From: Pedobacter sandarakinus
GTDB lineage: Bacteria; Bacteroidota; Bacteroidia; Sphingobacteriales; Sphingobacteriaceae
DNA: 64,000 nt
Direction: 5' to 3'
NCBI RefSeq assembly: GCF_026240095.1
Contig: NZ_JAPIVG010000001.1
Coordinates: forward strand, 744,001 to 808,000
Shown here: in pieces, positions 36,433 to 45,207 of the stretch
Layout of the letters: each line of letters starts with the position of its first letter
How positions within the stretch are numbered: position 1 is the first letter of the stretch
Position numbers and translations under genes: made by a program
The notes under the pieces: model-generated
The model's input: the letters and a program-made list of their open reading frames with translations, nothing else
Database searches by the model: none
What the model was told of the DNA's origin: nothing

Positions 36433-37065
36433 ATGAACAATAAATCAATCTGGATTTTTGCAATTACCTTCTTTCTGATTGTCCAAACTACCTACTACTG
36501 GGAATCGGAACTGGGGCTGCTGGGAATGCCCGCTACTTTATTTTTAATACTCATTTACCTTGCTTTGCTATTAATTCTGTTTAGTCGGATAATTCAGGCA
36601 TTGAAAAAAAGAAAACTAGGCCAAAATAATGCCTGGCTTATTGCGGCACTTGTCTTTATAATTTCTTCAACTGCGTATTCGCCTACTGGATTAGTTAACT
36701 TTGATGAATTTGAAGGAACAGATATTTTAGTTGCTGCAAAAGAAGGAGCTGCAAATTGTACAAGTACAGTTAAGCTGAAATCAAATGGCAAATTTTCTCA
36801 TACGCAAATTTGTTTTGGTGTAGAAAGAACAAAAGGAAAATTCAGAACCGAAAACGATACAATATTTTTTGTAAACCATACAGATCAACATCATGACGAA
36901 TATTACAGGTTTGCGATAATTGGCAAACGCAAAATTGCGCAGCACACGATGGATGTTTTACTATTATATCATAGCAAGGCTGATAAAATACCTCAAGAAC
37001 TACTTATTGTACAAAACAATCTGTTTACAAAAACAAACTCCACTAAATCTATAGAACAATTATAA
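36433..37065 (+). CDS. Membrane protein of unknown function
   Basis: 210 residues. Three hydrophobic segments (about 5-22, 30-52, 67-84) precede a soluble C-terminal domain of about 120 residues with beta-strand character. No family recognised. It begins 38 bases after the prolyl oligopeptidase gene on the same strand, so it may be co-transcribed with it. Confidence 0.65.
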   Translation: MNNKSIWIFAITFFLIVQTTYYWESELGLLGMPATLFLILIYLALLLILFSRIIQALKKRKLGQNNAWLIAALVFIISSTAYSPTGLVNFDEFEGTDILVAAKEGAANCTSTVKLKSNGKFSHTQICFGVERTKGKFRTENDTIFFVNHTDQHHDEYYRFAIIGKRKIAQHTMDVLLLYHSKADKIPQELLIVQNNLFTKTNSTKSIEQL

Positions 37066-37198
37066 TTTGTTTATATTGCCCGATAATAGATAACTTTTGC
37101 TTTTTATCGGTTTAGTTGGTATAAAATATTGGAAACAATCTGTTTACAGAATTATCTAGAATATTTCTAAATAGAGCGATTGATAATTGTTTATTTTG

Positions 37199-37206
37199 TA
37201 ACTTTG
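37199..37206 (+). promoter_or_regulatory. -7 element (TAACTTTG) before the flavin oxidoreductase
   Basis: A full TAnnTTTG match 17 bases before the ATG. A TTG at 37180 lies 16 bases upstream, slightly short of the usual spacing. Confidence 0.45.
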
Positions 37207-37222
37207 CCTCAAATTTTTTTGA

Positions 37223-38233
37223 ATGATCTCTACAGATATAGCCGTAATTGGCGCTGGTCCGGTTGGTTTATTTGCCATTTTTGAAGCCGGTTTATTGAAA
37301 ATGCGTTGCCATTTAATCGATTACCTTCCTCAAGTAGGTGGTCAACTTTCTGAAATTTACCCCAAGAAACCGATTTATGATATTCCTGGTTATCCTTCGG
37401 TATTGGCGCAAGAGCTTGTCGATAATTTGATGGAACAGGCAAAACCTTTCCACCCTACTTTTACCTTAGGAGAGCGTATTGAGGGCTTAGAAAAACGCGG
37501 CGAGGCCGATTTCGTTCTAACAACTAATATGGGCACTGTTATCGAGGCGAAGGTTGTGGTAATTGCTGGCGGTTTAGGTTGTTTTGAACCCCGGAAACCT
37601 GCGGTTGAGAATTTAGAGCAGTTCGAAAATGGTAAAGGTGTGAATTACATGATCCTTGATCCAGAGAAATATCGCGATCAGAAAATGGTTATTGCCGGTG
37701 GCGGAGACTCTGCCTTAGACTGGACCATTTACCTTGCCGATGTTTGTTCTGAACTTACCTTAATACACCGCAGCGAAAGTTTCCGCGGTGCGCCAGATTC
37801 GGTTGCCAAGGTAATGGCACTTGCCGAAAGTGGAAAAATTAACTTGGTTCTGAATAGCAATTTGCAAGCCGTACATGGTACCGACAAACTGGAGAAAGTA
37901 GAAATTGTGCAAAACCGCACAATGGAAAAGACAGTTGTAGATGCCGATCACCTAATTCCATTGTTTGGTTTGAGTCCTAAGTTAGGACCAATTGAAGACT
38001 GGAACCTAAATATTAGCAAAAGTGCCATTGAGGTAAATACAGATGATTACTCGACCAACATACCGGGTATTTATGCCATTGGCGATATTAACACTTACAC
38101 CAATAAGCTGAAACTGATTCTTTGCGGTTTCCATGAGGCAGCATTAATGAGCCATAGTGCTTATTCTTATATGAACCCAGGGGTTAAATATACCATGAAA
38201 TACACCACAGTAAACGGTGTATCAGAATTTTAA
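37223..38233 (+). CDS. Ferredoxin-NADP+ reductase, thioredoxin-reductase-like
   Basis: 336 residues. An N-terminal FAD motif (GAGPVG, 10-15), a GGQL flavin-contact segment and a second dinucleotide motif GGGDSALDW near 158-166 are present. GIYAIGDINTY closes the FAD site. There is no CxxC disulfide, so this is the thioredoxin-reductase-like ferredoxin reductase (YumC type) and not thioredoxin reductase. It moves electrons between NADPH and ferredoxin. The next gene, 42 bases downstream, is a ferredoxin and the likely partner. Confidence 0.92.
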   Translation: MISTDIAVIGAGPVGLFAIFEAGLLKMRCHLIDYLPQVGGQLSEIYPKKPIYDIPGYPSVLAQELVDNLMEQAKPFHPTFTLGERIEGLEKRGEADFVLTTNMGTVIEAKVVVIAGGLGCFEPRKPAVENLEQFENGKGVNYMILDPEKYRDQKMVIAGGGDSALDWTIYLADVCSELTLIHRSESFRGAPDSVAKVMALAESGKINLVLNSNLQAVHGTDKLEKVEIVQNRTMEKTVVDADHLIPLFGLSPKLGPIEDWNLNISKSAIEVNTDDYSTNIPGIYAIGDINTYTNKLKLILCGFHEAALMSHSAYSYMNPGVKYTMKYTTVNGVSEF

Positions 38234-38249
38234 ATAGAAACTATTTTTG

Positions 38250-38257
38250 TAAGTTTG
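38250..38257 (+). promoter_or_regulatory. -7 element (TAAGTTTG) before the ferredoxin gene
   Basis: A full TAnnTTTG match 18 bases before the ferredoxin ATG. No -33 element seen. It suggests that the ferredoxin can also be transcribed alone. Confidence 0.4.
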
Positions 38258-38275
38258 CGCTAATAAGCGAGCAAA

Positions 38276-38602
38276 ATGGAAAACAACATTACAATATATA
38301 TGCAAGAGCCGGATGGTTCTGTTACGCCACACGAAGCACCAACAGATATGGGCTTAAGTTTGATGGAATTTTTAAAAGCATCCGAATACGATATTTTGGC
38401 CACTTGTGGCGGGATGGCTTTATGTGCTACTTGTTGTGTAGATGTATTAGCAGGTGAGGAAAAGTTGAATGAAATGAGTGATGATGAATACGCAATGTTA
38501 GATACCTTGCCAGATTTATTGCCAAATTCCCGTTTATCTTGCCAACTGCAGTTAAATCAAAATATGGATGGCTTAAAAGTGAAACTTCACGGCGTAAGTT
38601 AA
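38276..38602 (+). CDS. 2Fe-2S ferredoxin, adrenodoxin type
   Basis: 108 residues. The cluster is bound by Cys44, Cys50, Cys53 and Cys89 (C-x5-C-x2-C, then RLSC), as in adrenodoxin-like ferredoxins. An extra Cys54 follows the third ligand. It is acidic, as expected for an electron carrier, and is paired with the ferredoxin reductase gene just upstream. A strong terminator closes the two-gene unit. Confidence 0.94.
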   Translation: MENNITIYMQEPDGSVTPHEAPTDMGLSLMEFLKASEYDILATCGGMALCATCCVDVLAGEEKLNEMSDDEYAMLDTLPDLLPNSRLSCQLQLNQNMDGLKVKLHGVS

Positions 38603-38620
38603 TACTGTAAAATAATTTTG

Positions 38621-38653
38621 AAGGCGATATTTTAAACAATATCGCCTTTTTTT
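38621..38653 (+). terminator. Terminator after the ferredoxin gene
   Basis: A perfect 11-bp stem (AAGGCGATATT with AATATCGCCTT), six-base loop and seven T. Confidence 0.92.
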
Positions 38654-38727
38654 ATGCTAATCCGAGAATTAGATCTAGCTGATAAACAAAATATAAGCCG
38701 CAGAATGCTTAGCGTAAGCGCCCACGG

Positions 38728-41334
38728 TTAATTAACAGCAATGCGCTTGCGTGTTACATTCCAACCATAAAGTTCTACTGCCATATTTTTTTGTTCATCA
38801 GTATATTCGGCAATAATGGTTTTGCTCTCACCTGGCAATACTGTTACATAATTGTCATCATAAAAAGATGGCAAGATTCTTTTGCTCGTACCAGCGTCAA
38901 TAAGTGCTAAACGGTTAAAAAACGCCAATGGCCCACCTGCGGGGTTAGTGAGTTTAATCTCTACTTTTCCTTTTTGCTTTTTGGTCGCCGTGATATTTAG
39001 GTCTGCAGGTTTTAGATCTTGCAATCCTTTGTAGTTGCCATCCTTATCAGCAAGCCAATAGATATTTTCACTTAATATTTTCTGTTGTTGATCTAAAATC
39101 CTTAGGGATACGAAAATACCTTCCTTCTGATCTAATTTTTTAAGAAAATCGTTTAAGGGAAAAAATCGCCGCACCGATGAAGCACCTATTGAATTAAACA
39201 CTTGCGAGTAAAAGTAATCTTTACCATTCATGTCGTAGGCTTTTGCCTGCACCATCAAGTTATTCTGACCAGCTAAACCATTATTTACAACAGTAACCAT
39301 GCTATCAAGGGGATTCATCATTATATGCAGCGATTCACTCCCTTTGCGCAAACCGTATAAGCAGGCGTTTGGATCGAGGTAATAGTCATACATCTGCCCA
39401 CGCATGGCGGTCCATGGGTTCTGTGTTTTCCAGATGATGGTGCCAGTGTACCAATCCCACATTTTATTGGAAAAACCTTCCATTAAAGCCCTGTATTGAT
39501 TGTAATTTACCAGTTGCGCTGTCATGGCGAAATCTTTCGCATCTTTAGCCTTTCCGTAGGGATTAATGTATTGATCGTAGCCAATGTATTTATGGTATTC
39601 CCAAACCGAATCGGTTTTAGTTTTAAACTGTGGGGCAACCATATTCTCGGCAGGGATAAACCGCTCTAGCGATTCGTAATCACCAACACCCACTGAACCG
39701 ACTTCAGAATTGTAAGGAAATGTTTTAACTGACCAAAAGCTTTTTGGATCTTGAATACTATAAGGCCCATCTCCATTACCACCAATTTCATTGTACGACA
39801 TTTCATCACTGTTAGAAAAATCGAAGAAATACCTCGTTCCGTCTAACCGTGGCAAAATATCCGTTTTGATGGGATTTAAAATATCTTCTGGCGGCGTGAT
39901 TTCGTTTCCACCGCACCAGAATGCGAGTGAAGCATGGTTACGAATCATTTTAACCTGATCTTCAATAGCGGTTAACACCAACGGATGGTTATCAGGATAG
40001 TTTCTTCGCGTCCATTGGTCTTCTTTCTTCATCGGATCAACCCACCGGCCGTTACAATCGCCACTAAACCAAAAATCCTGAAATACCAGAAGCCCGTATT
40101 TATCGCAAGCCTGGTAAAACTCTGGTCGTTCTAAAATAGCACCACCCCAAATTCTGATCAGGTTTAAGTTCATATCTTTGTGGTAGCGAACCTCAGCATC
40201 GTAGCGGGCATTAGTAAAACGAAGCATGGCATCAGAAATAATCCAGTTACCGCCTTTAATAAAAATACGCTGTCCGTTTACGTAAGCGCCCATGCTTTTA
40301 GTGTGCTCATCCCAAAGGTTGTCAATCTGCCGTACGCCAACTTTCATATTCTCATCATCATAAAGCTGGTTGTTTGCCACAAACTGAATGTTAAGATCAT
40401 ATAAATATTGCTCCCCATAGCCATTTGGCCACCAGAGTTTTGGATTTTCCAACGGTAAGTCGGCGAAAGTTACTTCTGTGCTTCTATTGCCAGCCAAGCT
40501 TATCGACTTGCTTACTGTTTTCCCCGCTATTTTATATTGCAACACTCCATTAACGAGCTTATTTGTTGGGTTTTCAATCTCGACAGAAACCTTTATCGTT
40601 GCTGGTCGTTGTACGCCTGTTGGCACTCTTTTACCGGGCACCAAGGTAACTACATGCGGGTTTTTTATATTTACGGCTTTTGTTTTTTCGATGGTTACCT
40701 TATCCCAAATACCGGTATTTCTATCGCGGATAGGCAGAATCCAATCCCAACCGGCTGTGTATTGCGTTGTGAGGCCTTTGGCTATGGTTCCATCGCCACC
40801 TTGGCCGCCATTAGGGTTGCCAGGAAAATCTGGCGGATAAACGACTACTGCTAACCTATTTTTCCCGTTTGATGAAAGGAGTTTTGTAATGTTATAGGTT
40901 GCCCTGATGTGCATGCCCTCATGGGTGCGGGCGTTAACCTTTTTACCATTTAGAAAAATCTCTGCTTTATAATTAATTCCACGAAACTGGAGCCATACCT
41001 GCTCATTGCCGATGGCTTTCTCTGTGAAATCTTTAGCAAACCAATAGGTGTAATAGTCGTTTCCGGTATTATAAATATCTGGAATACGCTCGTTATTCAT
41101 CCCATAAAATGGATCGAGGATTTTTTTGTTTTGAAGCAAAGTGGTTAGCACGGTGCCTGGTACCGTAGCAGAGAGCCAATTGGTTAAGGCAAAATTTGGG
41201 GCAGATACTTGCTGACCGGTGCCGCTCACCTGTTTGATGTTCTGGCAAAGCCAACCTGAGTTTAATTCGTACCGTTTTTGTGCCCAGCCATTATAACTGA
41301 GAATGAGTAGAAAAGATAGAAACCAGTTTCTCAT
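38728..41334 (-). CDS. Glycoside hydrolase family 2 (beta-mannosidase / exo-beta-glucosaminidase-like)
   Basis: 868 residues with a signal peptide ending at GWAQ. GH2 jelly-roll and immunoglobulin-like domains are followed by the barrel. The acid/base is Glu478 (WCGGNE) and the nucleophile is likely Glu544 (YNSEVGS). The layout and the PYNSE segment resemble the exo-beta-D-glucosaminidase and mannosylglycoprotein endo-beta-mannosidase branch more than lacZ-type enzymes. With GH92 and GH29 genes upstream, cutting of the Man-beta-GlcNAc core of N-glycans is a reasonable inference. It is the last gene of the leftward run. Confidence 0.88.
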   Translation of the reverse strand: MRNWFLSFLLILSYNGWAQKRYELNSGWLCQNIKQVSGTGQQVSAPNFALTNWLSATVPGTVLTTLLQNKKILDPFYGMNNERIPDIYNTGNDYYTYWFAKDFTEKAIGNEQVWLQFRGINYKAEIFLNGKKVNARTHEGMHIRATYNITKLLSSNGKNRLAVVVYPPDFPGNPNGGQGGDGTIAKGLTTQYTAGWDWILPIRDRNTGIWDKVTIEKTKAVNIKNPHVVTLVPGKRVPTGVQRPATIKVSVEIENPTNKLVNGVLQYKIAGKTVSKSISLAGNRSTEVTFADLPLENPKLWWPNGYGEQYLYDLNIQFVANNQLYDDENMKVGVRQIDNLWDEHTKSMGAYVNGQRIFIKGGNWIISDAMLRFTNARYDAEVRYHKDMNLNLIRIWGGAILERPEFYQACDKYGLLVFQDFWFSGDCNGRWVDPMKKEDQWTRRNYPDNHPLVLTAIEDQVKMIRNHASLAFWCGGNEITPPEDILNPIKTDILPRLDGTRYFFDFSNSDEMSYNEIGGNGDGPYSIQDPKSFWSVKTFPYNSEVGSVGVGDYESLERFIPAENMVAPQFKTKTDSVWEYHKYIGYDQYINPYGKAKDAKDFAMTAQLVNYNQYRALMEGFSNKMWDWYTGTIIWKTQNPWTAMRGQMYDYYLDPNACLYGLRKGSESLHIMMNPLDSMVTVVNNGLAGQNNLMVQAKAYDMNGKDYFYSQVFNSIGASSVRRFFPLNDFLKKLDQKEGIFVSLRILDQQQKILSENIYWLADKDGNYKGLQDLKPADLNITATKKQKGKVEIKLTNPAGGPLAFFNRLALIDAGTSKRILPSFYDDNYVTVLPGESKTIIAEYTDEQKNMAVELYGWNVTRKRIAVN

Positions 41335-41338
41335 AAAT

Positions 41339-41532
41339 ATTATTGTTGCGATGGCTTGTTTTTCCTAAGGAAGAATGACCATCAATTATAAACCCGATAG
41401 GACGAAAGCCGAGTTGCCGCACTGCCATAGCTTTTTTGCCAAGCCCAAGGTAACGCTGTATTACCCCCTCGGCTGTAGGGATAGCGGGGCTTGCAGCCTC
41501 CATTGGCTCAGGGCTTTCATTTTCAAAAAAAA
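41339..41532. other. Spacer between the GH92 and GH2 genes
   Basis: This spacer is clearly richer in G+C than its surroundings and contains a short frame (41291-41503, minus) with no family features. Its composition suggests a dispersed intergenic element, but no second copy was found in the window. Confidence 0.35.
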
Positions 41533-43791
41533 TTAAGGTGTAGATATCGGTCGGTTACCCGCCGTTACACCCCACACTTTTGAAGCTGTGCTGCCCATGT
41601 AAATTTGCATAGTCCCTCCATTAACGATGGTTTTATGCGTGATAAAAGATTTTGAATAAGGTTTTCCATTGATGGTTATCTTTTGAATATACTTATTTTC
41701 ATTACTATTATTTACAACTTTGATATCGAATTTTTTGCGATTAGGCAACTGGATGGTGGCAGCGTTTATTAACGGTGTACCAAATACGTAGGTTCCATTT
41801 GCCGGATTTACAGGGTAAAAGCCCATGGCCGAAAACACATACCATGCACTCATTTGACCCACATCTTCATTTCCGCACAAACCATCTGGCTTAGCACTAA
41901 AAAAATCCCGGTCTATTTTTCGTATTAAATCTGCCGTTTTCCACGGTTGGCCGGCATAGGCGTAAAGGTATGGAATGTGGTGCCCCGGTTCGTTGCCTTG
42001 AGCGTAGTTTCCAATGAGACCCGAAATATCTGGGGAGCTATTTTCCCCCAAATCTGCCGGTACGGTGAAAAGTGAATCGAGTTTATTCACAAAAGGCTTT
42101 TCGCCCCCAAAAAGCTTAATTAAACCCTCTACATCTTGCGGTACCAACCAAGTATACTGCCATGCATTACCCTCGGTATAATCGTCTTCGCGGTGTTTAG
42201 AAACCACCGGATTAAAAGGCGAACGCCACTTTCCATCGGCCATTTTACCACGCATAAACTGTACATCGGTATCGAAATACTGGCGATACAATTGCGCCCT
42301 TTTGCTAAAATATGAGTAGTCGTCGGGTTTGTTTAGTGCTCTGGCAAACATGGCAATACAATAATCGTCGATGGCGTATTCGAGCGCTTTTGCAACAGAT
42401 TCATTCACTTTATCTGCCGGGATGTACGTCAATTTCTGAATATATTCGATTCCGTTCGTTTTCTGCATCGCCGACTGCTTAACTGCCTCATACGCTAAGT
42501 TTGCATCGAAACCGCGGTAACCCTTTAAGTATGCATCTACCACTACAGGAACGGCATGATAGCCAACCATGGTATTAGTTTCGTTACCCATTAAATGCCA
42601 AACAGGTAGCTTGCCCTGTTGCTTATATATGGCCAGCATGGTATTAACTACATCGTTCACCTTATCTTGATGAAGAATGGTATAAAGTGGATTCGCTGCA
42701 CGGTAAGTATCCCAAAGCGAAAAGGTAGTAAGGTTATTGAAGTTTGCTTTGCGGTAAATTTTCTTGTCGGTACCCAGGTAATCCTTATTCACATCATTAA
42801 ACAACGATGGCGCAATCATGGTATGGTATAGTGCGGTGTAGAAAATCTTTTTGGTATTTGTAGAAGCATCTATTTTAACTTTCGCCAGCTGCTGTTCCCA
42901 CTTTGCATCTGCCTTGGCCACGGTTGCGGCGAAGTTCCAGTCGGGCAATTCTGTACCAAGGTTAAAAACTGCATTTTCTATACTTACAGGAGAGATGGCC
43001 ACTTTTACCTGCAATTTATTATTATTTATGGAGGTAAAATCGACTACCGCTTTAAGTTTTTTGCCTTTAACATCTTTACTGCTTTTAAGTTGATCCTCTT
43101 CGTAAATACTAAAATTTGTGATGGGTTGGGAAAGCTTGATTACAAAAAACAGGCGTTGATCGTCTGCCCAGCCTTTAGAATTTCTGTTGCCCACAATTGT
43201 AGTAGCATCAAGCTGTTTAAAGGAAACGCTTGTAGGGGCATCCCAACCAATACCCTCAATTAGATCGATAACCAGGTGCGGCTGATTGGCATTTTTTGGG
43301 AAGCTATATTGATGAAAACCTACCCTTTCTGTGGCTGTTAGCTCGGCCTTAATCTGATATTTATCTAAAAGTACGCTATAATAACCTGCTTTTGCAACCT
43401 CATTTTGATGGGAGAAGGTTGAAAGGTAACCTAAATCCTCTGCTCCTTTTTTGCCTTTGTGTAATATGGTTTTACCTGTTGCTGGCATAATCGAGATATC
43501 ACCCAAATCACCGATACCGGTACCACTTAAGTGGGTATGAGAGAAGCCAGTAATGGTGTTACTTACGTAATTATAACCACTACACCAATCCCAGCCTTCC
43601 ATAATGTTGTTGGGCCCTAATTGCACTGCACCAAATGGCACATTTGCACCAACGAAAACATGTCCATGCTTTGCCGAACCAATAATTGGATCTACAAACT
43701 GGGTGAGTTTGGCAGATTTTTGAGCATGAATTACATTTGACAGGGAGATAGCGCTAATGAAAAGAATGGCTTTGATGTGCTTAAAATTCAT
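41533..43791 (-). CDS. Glycoside hydrolase family 92 alpha-mannosidase
   Basis: 752 residues with a signal peptide ending at IHAQ. The GH92 hallmark segments are VDPIIGSAKHGHVFVGANVP, the calcium-site motif GNEPGHHIPYLY, and CGNEDVGQMSAWYVFSAMGF near residues 635-660. Family members are calcium-dependent exo-alpha-mannosidases, most often alpha-1,2, that act on high-mannose N-glycans. All motifs are intact. The gene lies 68 bases after the GH29 gene. Confidence 0.97.
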   Translation of the reverse strand: MNFKHIKAILFISAISLSNVIHAQKSAKLTQFVDPIIGSAKHGHVFVGANVPFGAVQLGPNNIMEGWDWCSGYNYVSNTITGFSHTHLSGTGIGDLGDISIMPATGKTILHKGKKGAEDLGYLSTFSHQNEVAKAGYYSVLLDKYQIKAELTATERVGFHQYSFPKNANQPHLVIDLIEGIGWDAPTSVSFKQLDATTIVGNRNSKGWADDQRLFFVIKLSQPITNFSIYEEDQLKSSKDVKGKKLKAVVDFTSINNNKLQVKVAISPVSIENAVFNLGTELPDWNFAATVAKADAKWEQQLAKVKIDASTNTKKIFYTALYHTMIAPSLFNDVNKDYLGTDKKIYRKANFNNLTTFSLWDTYRAANPLYTILHQDKVNDVVNTMLAIYKQQGKLPVWHLMGNETNTMVGYHAVPVVVDAYLKGYRGFDANLAYEAVKQSAMQKTNGIEYIQKLTYIPADKVNESVAKALEYAIDDYCIAMFARALNKPDDYSYFSKRAQLYRQYFDTDVQFMRGKMADGKWRSPFNPVVSKHREDDYTEGNAWQYTWLVPQDVEGLIKLFGGEKPFVNKLDSLFTVPADLGENSSPDISGLIGNYAQGNEPGHHIPYLYAYAGQPWKTADLIRKIDRDFFSAKPDGLCGNEDVGQMSAWYVFSAMGFYPVNPANGTYVFGTPLINAATIQLPNRKKFDIKVVNNSNENKYIQKITINGKPYSKSFITHKTIVNGGTMQIYMGSTASKVWGVTAGNRPISTP

Positions 43792-43859
43792 TTAGTAGAC
43801 GATTTTGTTAAAACGATTTACTAAAGTATGAACTATTTTAAACATCTAGGGATTTGAAA

Positions 43860-45185
43860 CTACTTTGTTTCCAAAACCACAACATCATCAACTGTAGGAT
43901 TACTATTTGGATTTACAAACTCGTATTTCCCATTCTTAAAATTAATTTTTACAGGGTCGCCACCATCTAATCGATAGGCTTTAATTATTTTTTTAAAACC
44001 AGTAGGTTCAAAAGTTACGGGATCATTCGTATTGTCTAGAAAATGGAGAAATATTTTATTGGCTTTCTGTGTCATACTCCAGGACTTGGTCGGTTTTAGA
44101 AATCCGGCCTTAGTACCATAAATACTTTCGCCATTAATTTTTAACCAGGCACCAATTTTTGCCAACCGGTCTTGAAATTCGGGCTGTATTTTTCCGCTAG
44201 GCATAGGGCCAATATTAAGCAAAAGGTTAGCGCCCAAGCTAGAAGCCTTTACCAGCATATGGATAAGTTCTTTATCTGATTTGTACCTTGTATCGCTTAG
44301 GTTATATCCCCAACTATCGGAAATGGTTTCGCAAGTTTCTAAGGGTAATTGATCTGAAGCCGTTTGAAAGCTTAGTCCAGATTTATTTTCACCTGGCAAA
44401 TCGCGTTCGAACATCTGGAAATCTTCTCCGGAGAAAGGACTTAGGTGATGGTTATTCCCGATCATACACTGTGGTTGCAAGCGGTGAATTAATCCATACA
44501 ATTCATCATATTTCCAGTCTATTCTCGACGACCTATCTTTTTCGCCTTCAGGTGCAGTTTGATCCCAATGTCCATCGAACCAAATGCCGCCAATTTCCCC
44601 GTAATTGGTTAGTAACTCTGTAAGTTGATTTTTCATAAACTGAAGGTAACTGGCATAATCGCCTTTCCCTTTACGACCCGTATTTTGACCTGTTTTGCCT
44701 GTTTCGTGAGGATAATCATCCCTTCTCCAATCCAGTAGCGAGTAGTATAGATACAGTTTGATGCCTTGCTTATGACATTCATCAGCTATCATTTTTACTA
44801 TATCTTTTTTATAGGGCGTATTCATGATGTTGAAATCAGAATATTTCGTATCCCACATACTAAAACCATCGTGATGGCGGGTGATTAAAGTGATGTATTT
44901 CATGCCGGCATTTTTGGCGATGCTTACATACTCAGCAGCATTGAATGCGATGGGATTGAAAAAATCTTTTAAGTTAGTGTAGTTAGCAACTTTTAGCTTC
45001 CGATCATTCATTACCCATTCGCCACTCCCTGGAATACTAAATGGCCCCCAATGGATAAAAAGGCCAAATTTTGCATCTGCAAACCATTGCCTTTGTTGAA
45101 GATTTGCCGCACTGGGTTGATATTGTTGCGCCTTAAGGCTAGTGAAATATAATACAGCACAAAAAATTAGGGAGATCTTTTTCAT
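43860..45185 (-). CDS. Glycoside hydrolase family 29 alpha-L-fucosidase
   Basis: 441 residues with a signal peptide ending at LKAQ. The N-terminal FGLFIHWGPFSIPGSGEW is typical of GH29. The nucleophile is Asp204 in GGIWFDGHWD. A beta-sandwich domain follows the barrel. It removes fucose from glycans, and linkage preference cannot be read. Twenty-two bases separate it from the S41 protease gene upstream. Confidence 0.95.
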   Translation of the reverse strand: MKKISLIFCAVLYFTSLKAQQYQPSAANLQQRQWFADAKFGLFIHWGPFSIPGSGEWVMNDRKLKVANYTNLKDFFNPIAFNAAEYVSIAKNAGMKYITLITRHHDGFSMWDTKYSDFNIMNTPYKKDIVKMIADECHKQGIKLYLYYSLLDWRRDDYPHETGKTGQNTGRKGKGDYASYLQFMKNQLTELLTNYGEIGGIWFDGHWDQTAPEGEKDRSSRIDWKYDELYGLIHRLQPQCMIGNNHHLSPFSGEDFQMFERDLPGENKSGLSFQTASDQLPLETCETISDSWGYNLSDTRYKSDKELIHMLVKASSLGANLLLNIGPMPSGKIQPEFQDRLAKIGAWLKINGESIYGTKAGFLKPTKSWSMTQKANKIFLHFLDNTNDPVTFEPTGFKKIIKAYRLDGGDPVKINFKNGKYEFVNPNSNPTVDDVVVLETK

Positions 45186-45207
45186 AACGTTTATATAAGT
45201 GTAGCCT

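Noticed and set aside
37223..38233. Thioredoxin reductase
   Set aside because: The fold agrees, but the CxxC pair is absent and a ferredoxin gene follows.
41291..41503. 70-codon frame between GH92 and GH2
   Set aside because: It overlaps the start of the GH2 gene and lies in a repeat-like, G+C-rich spacer.
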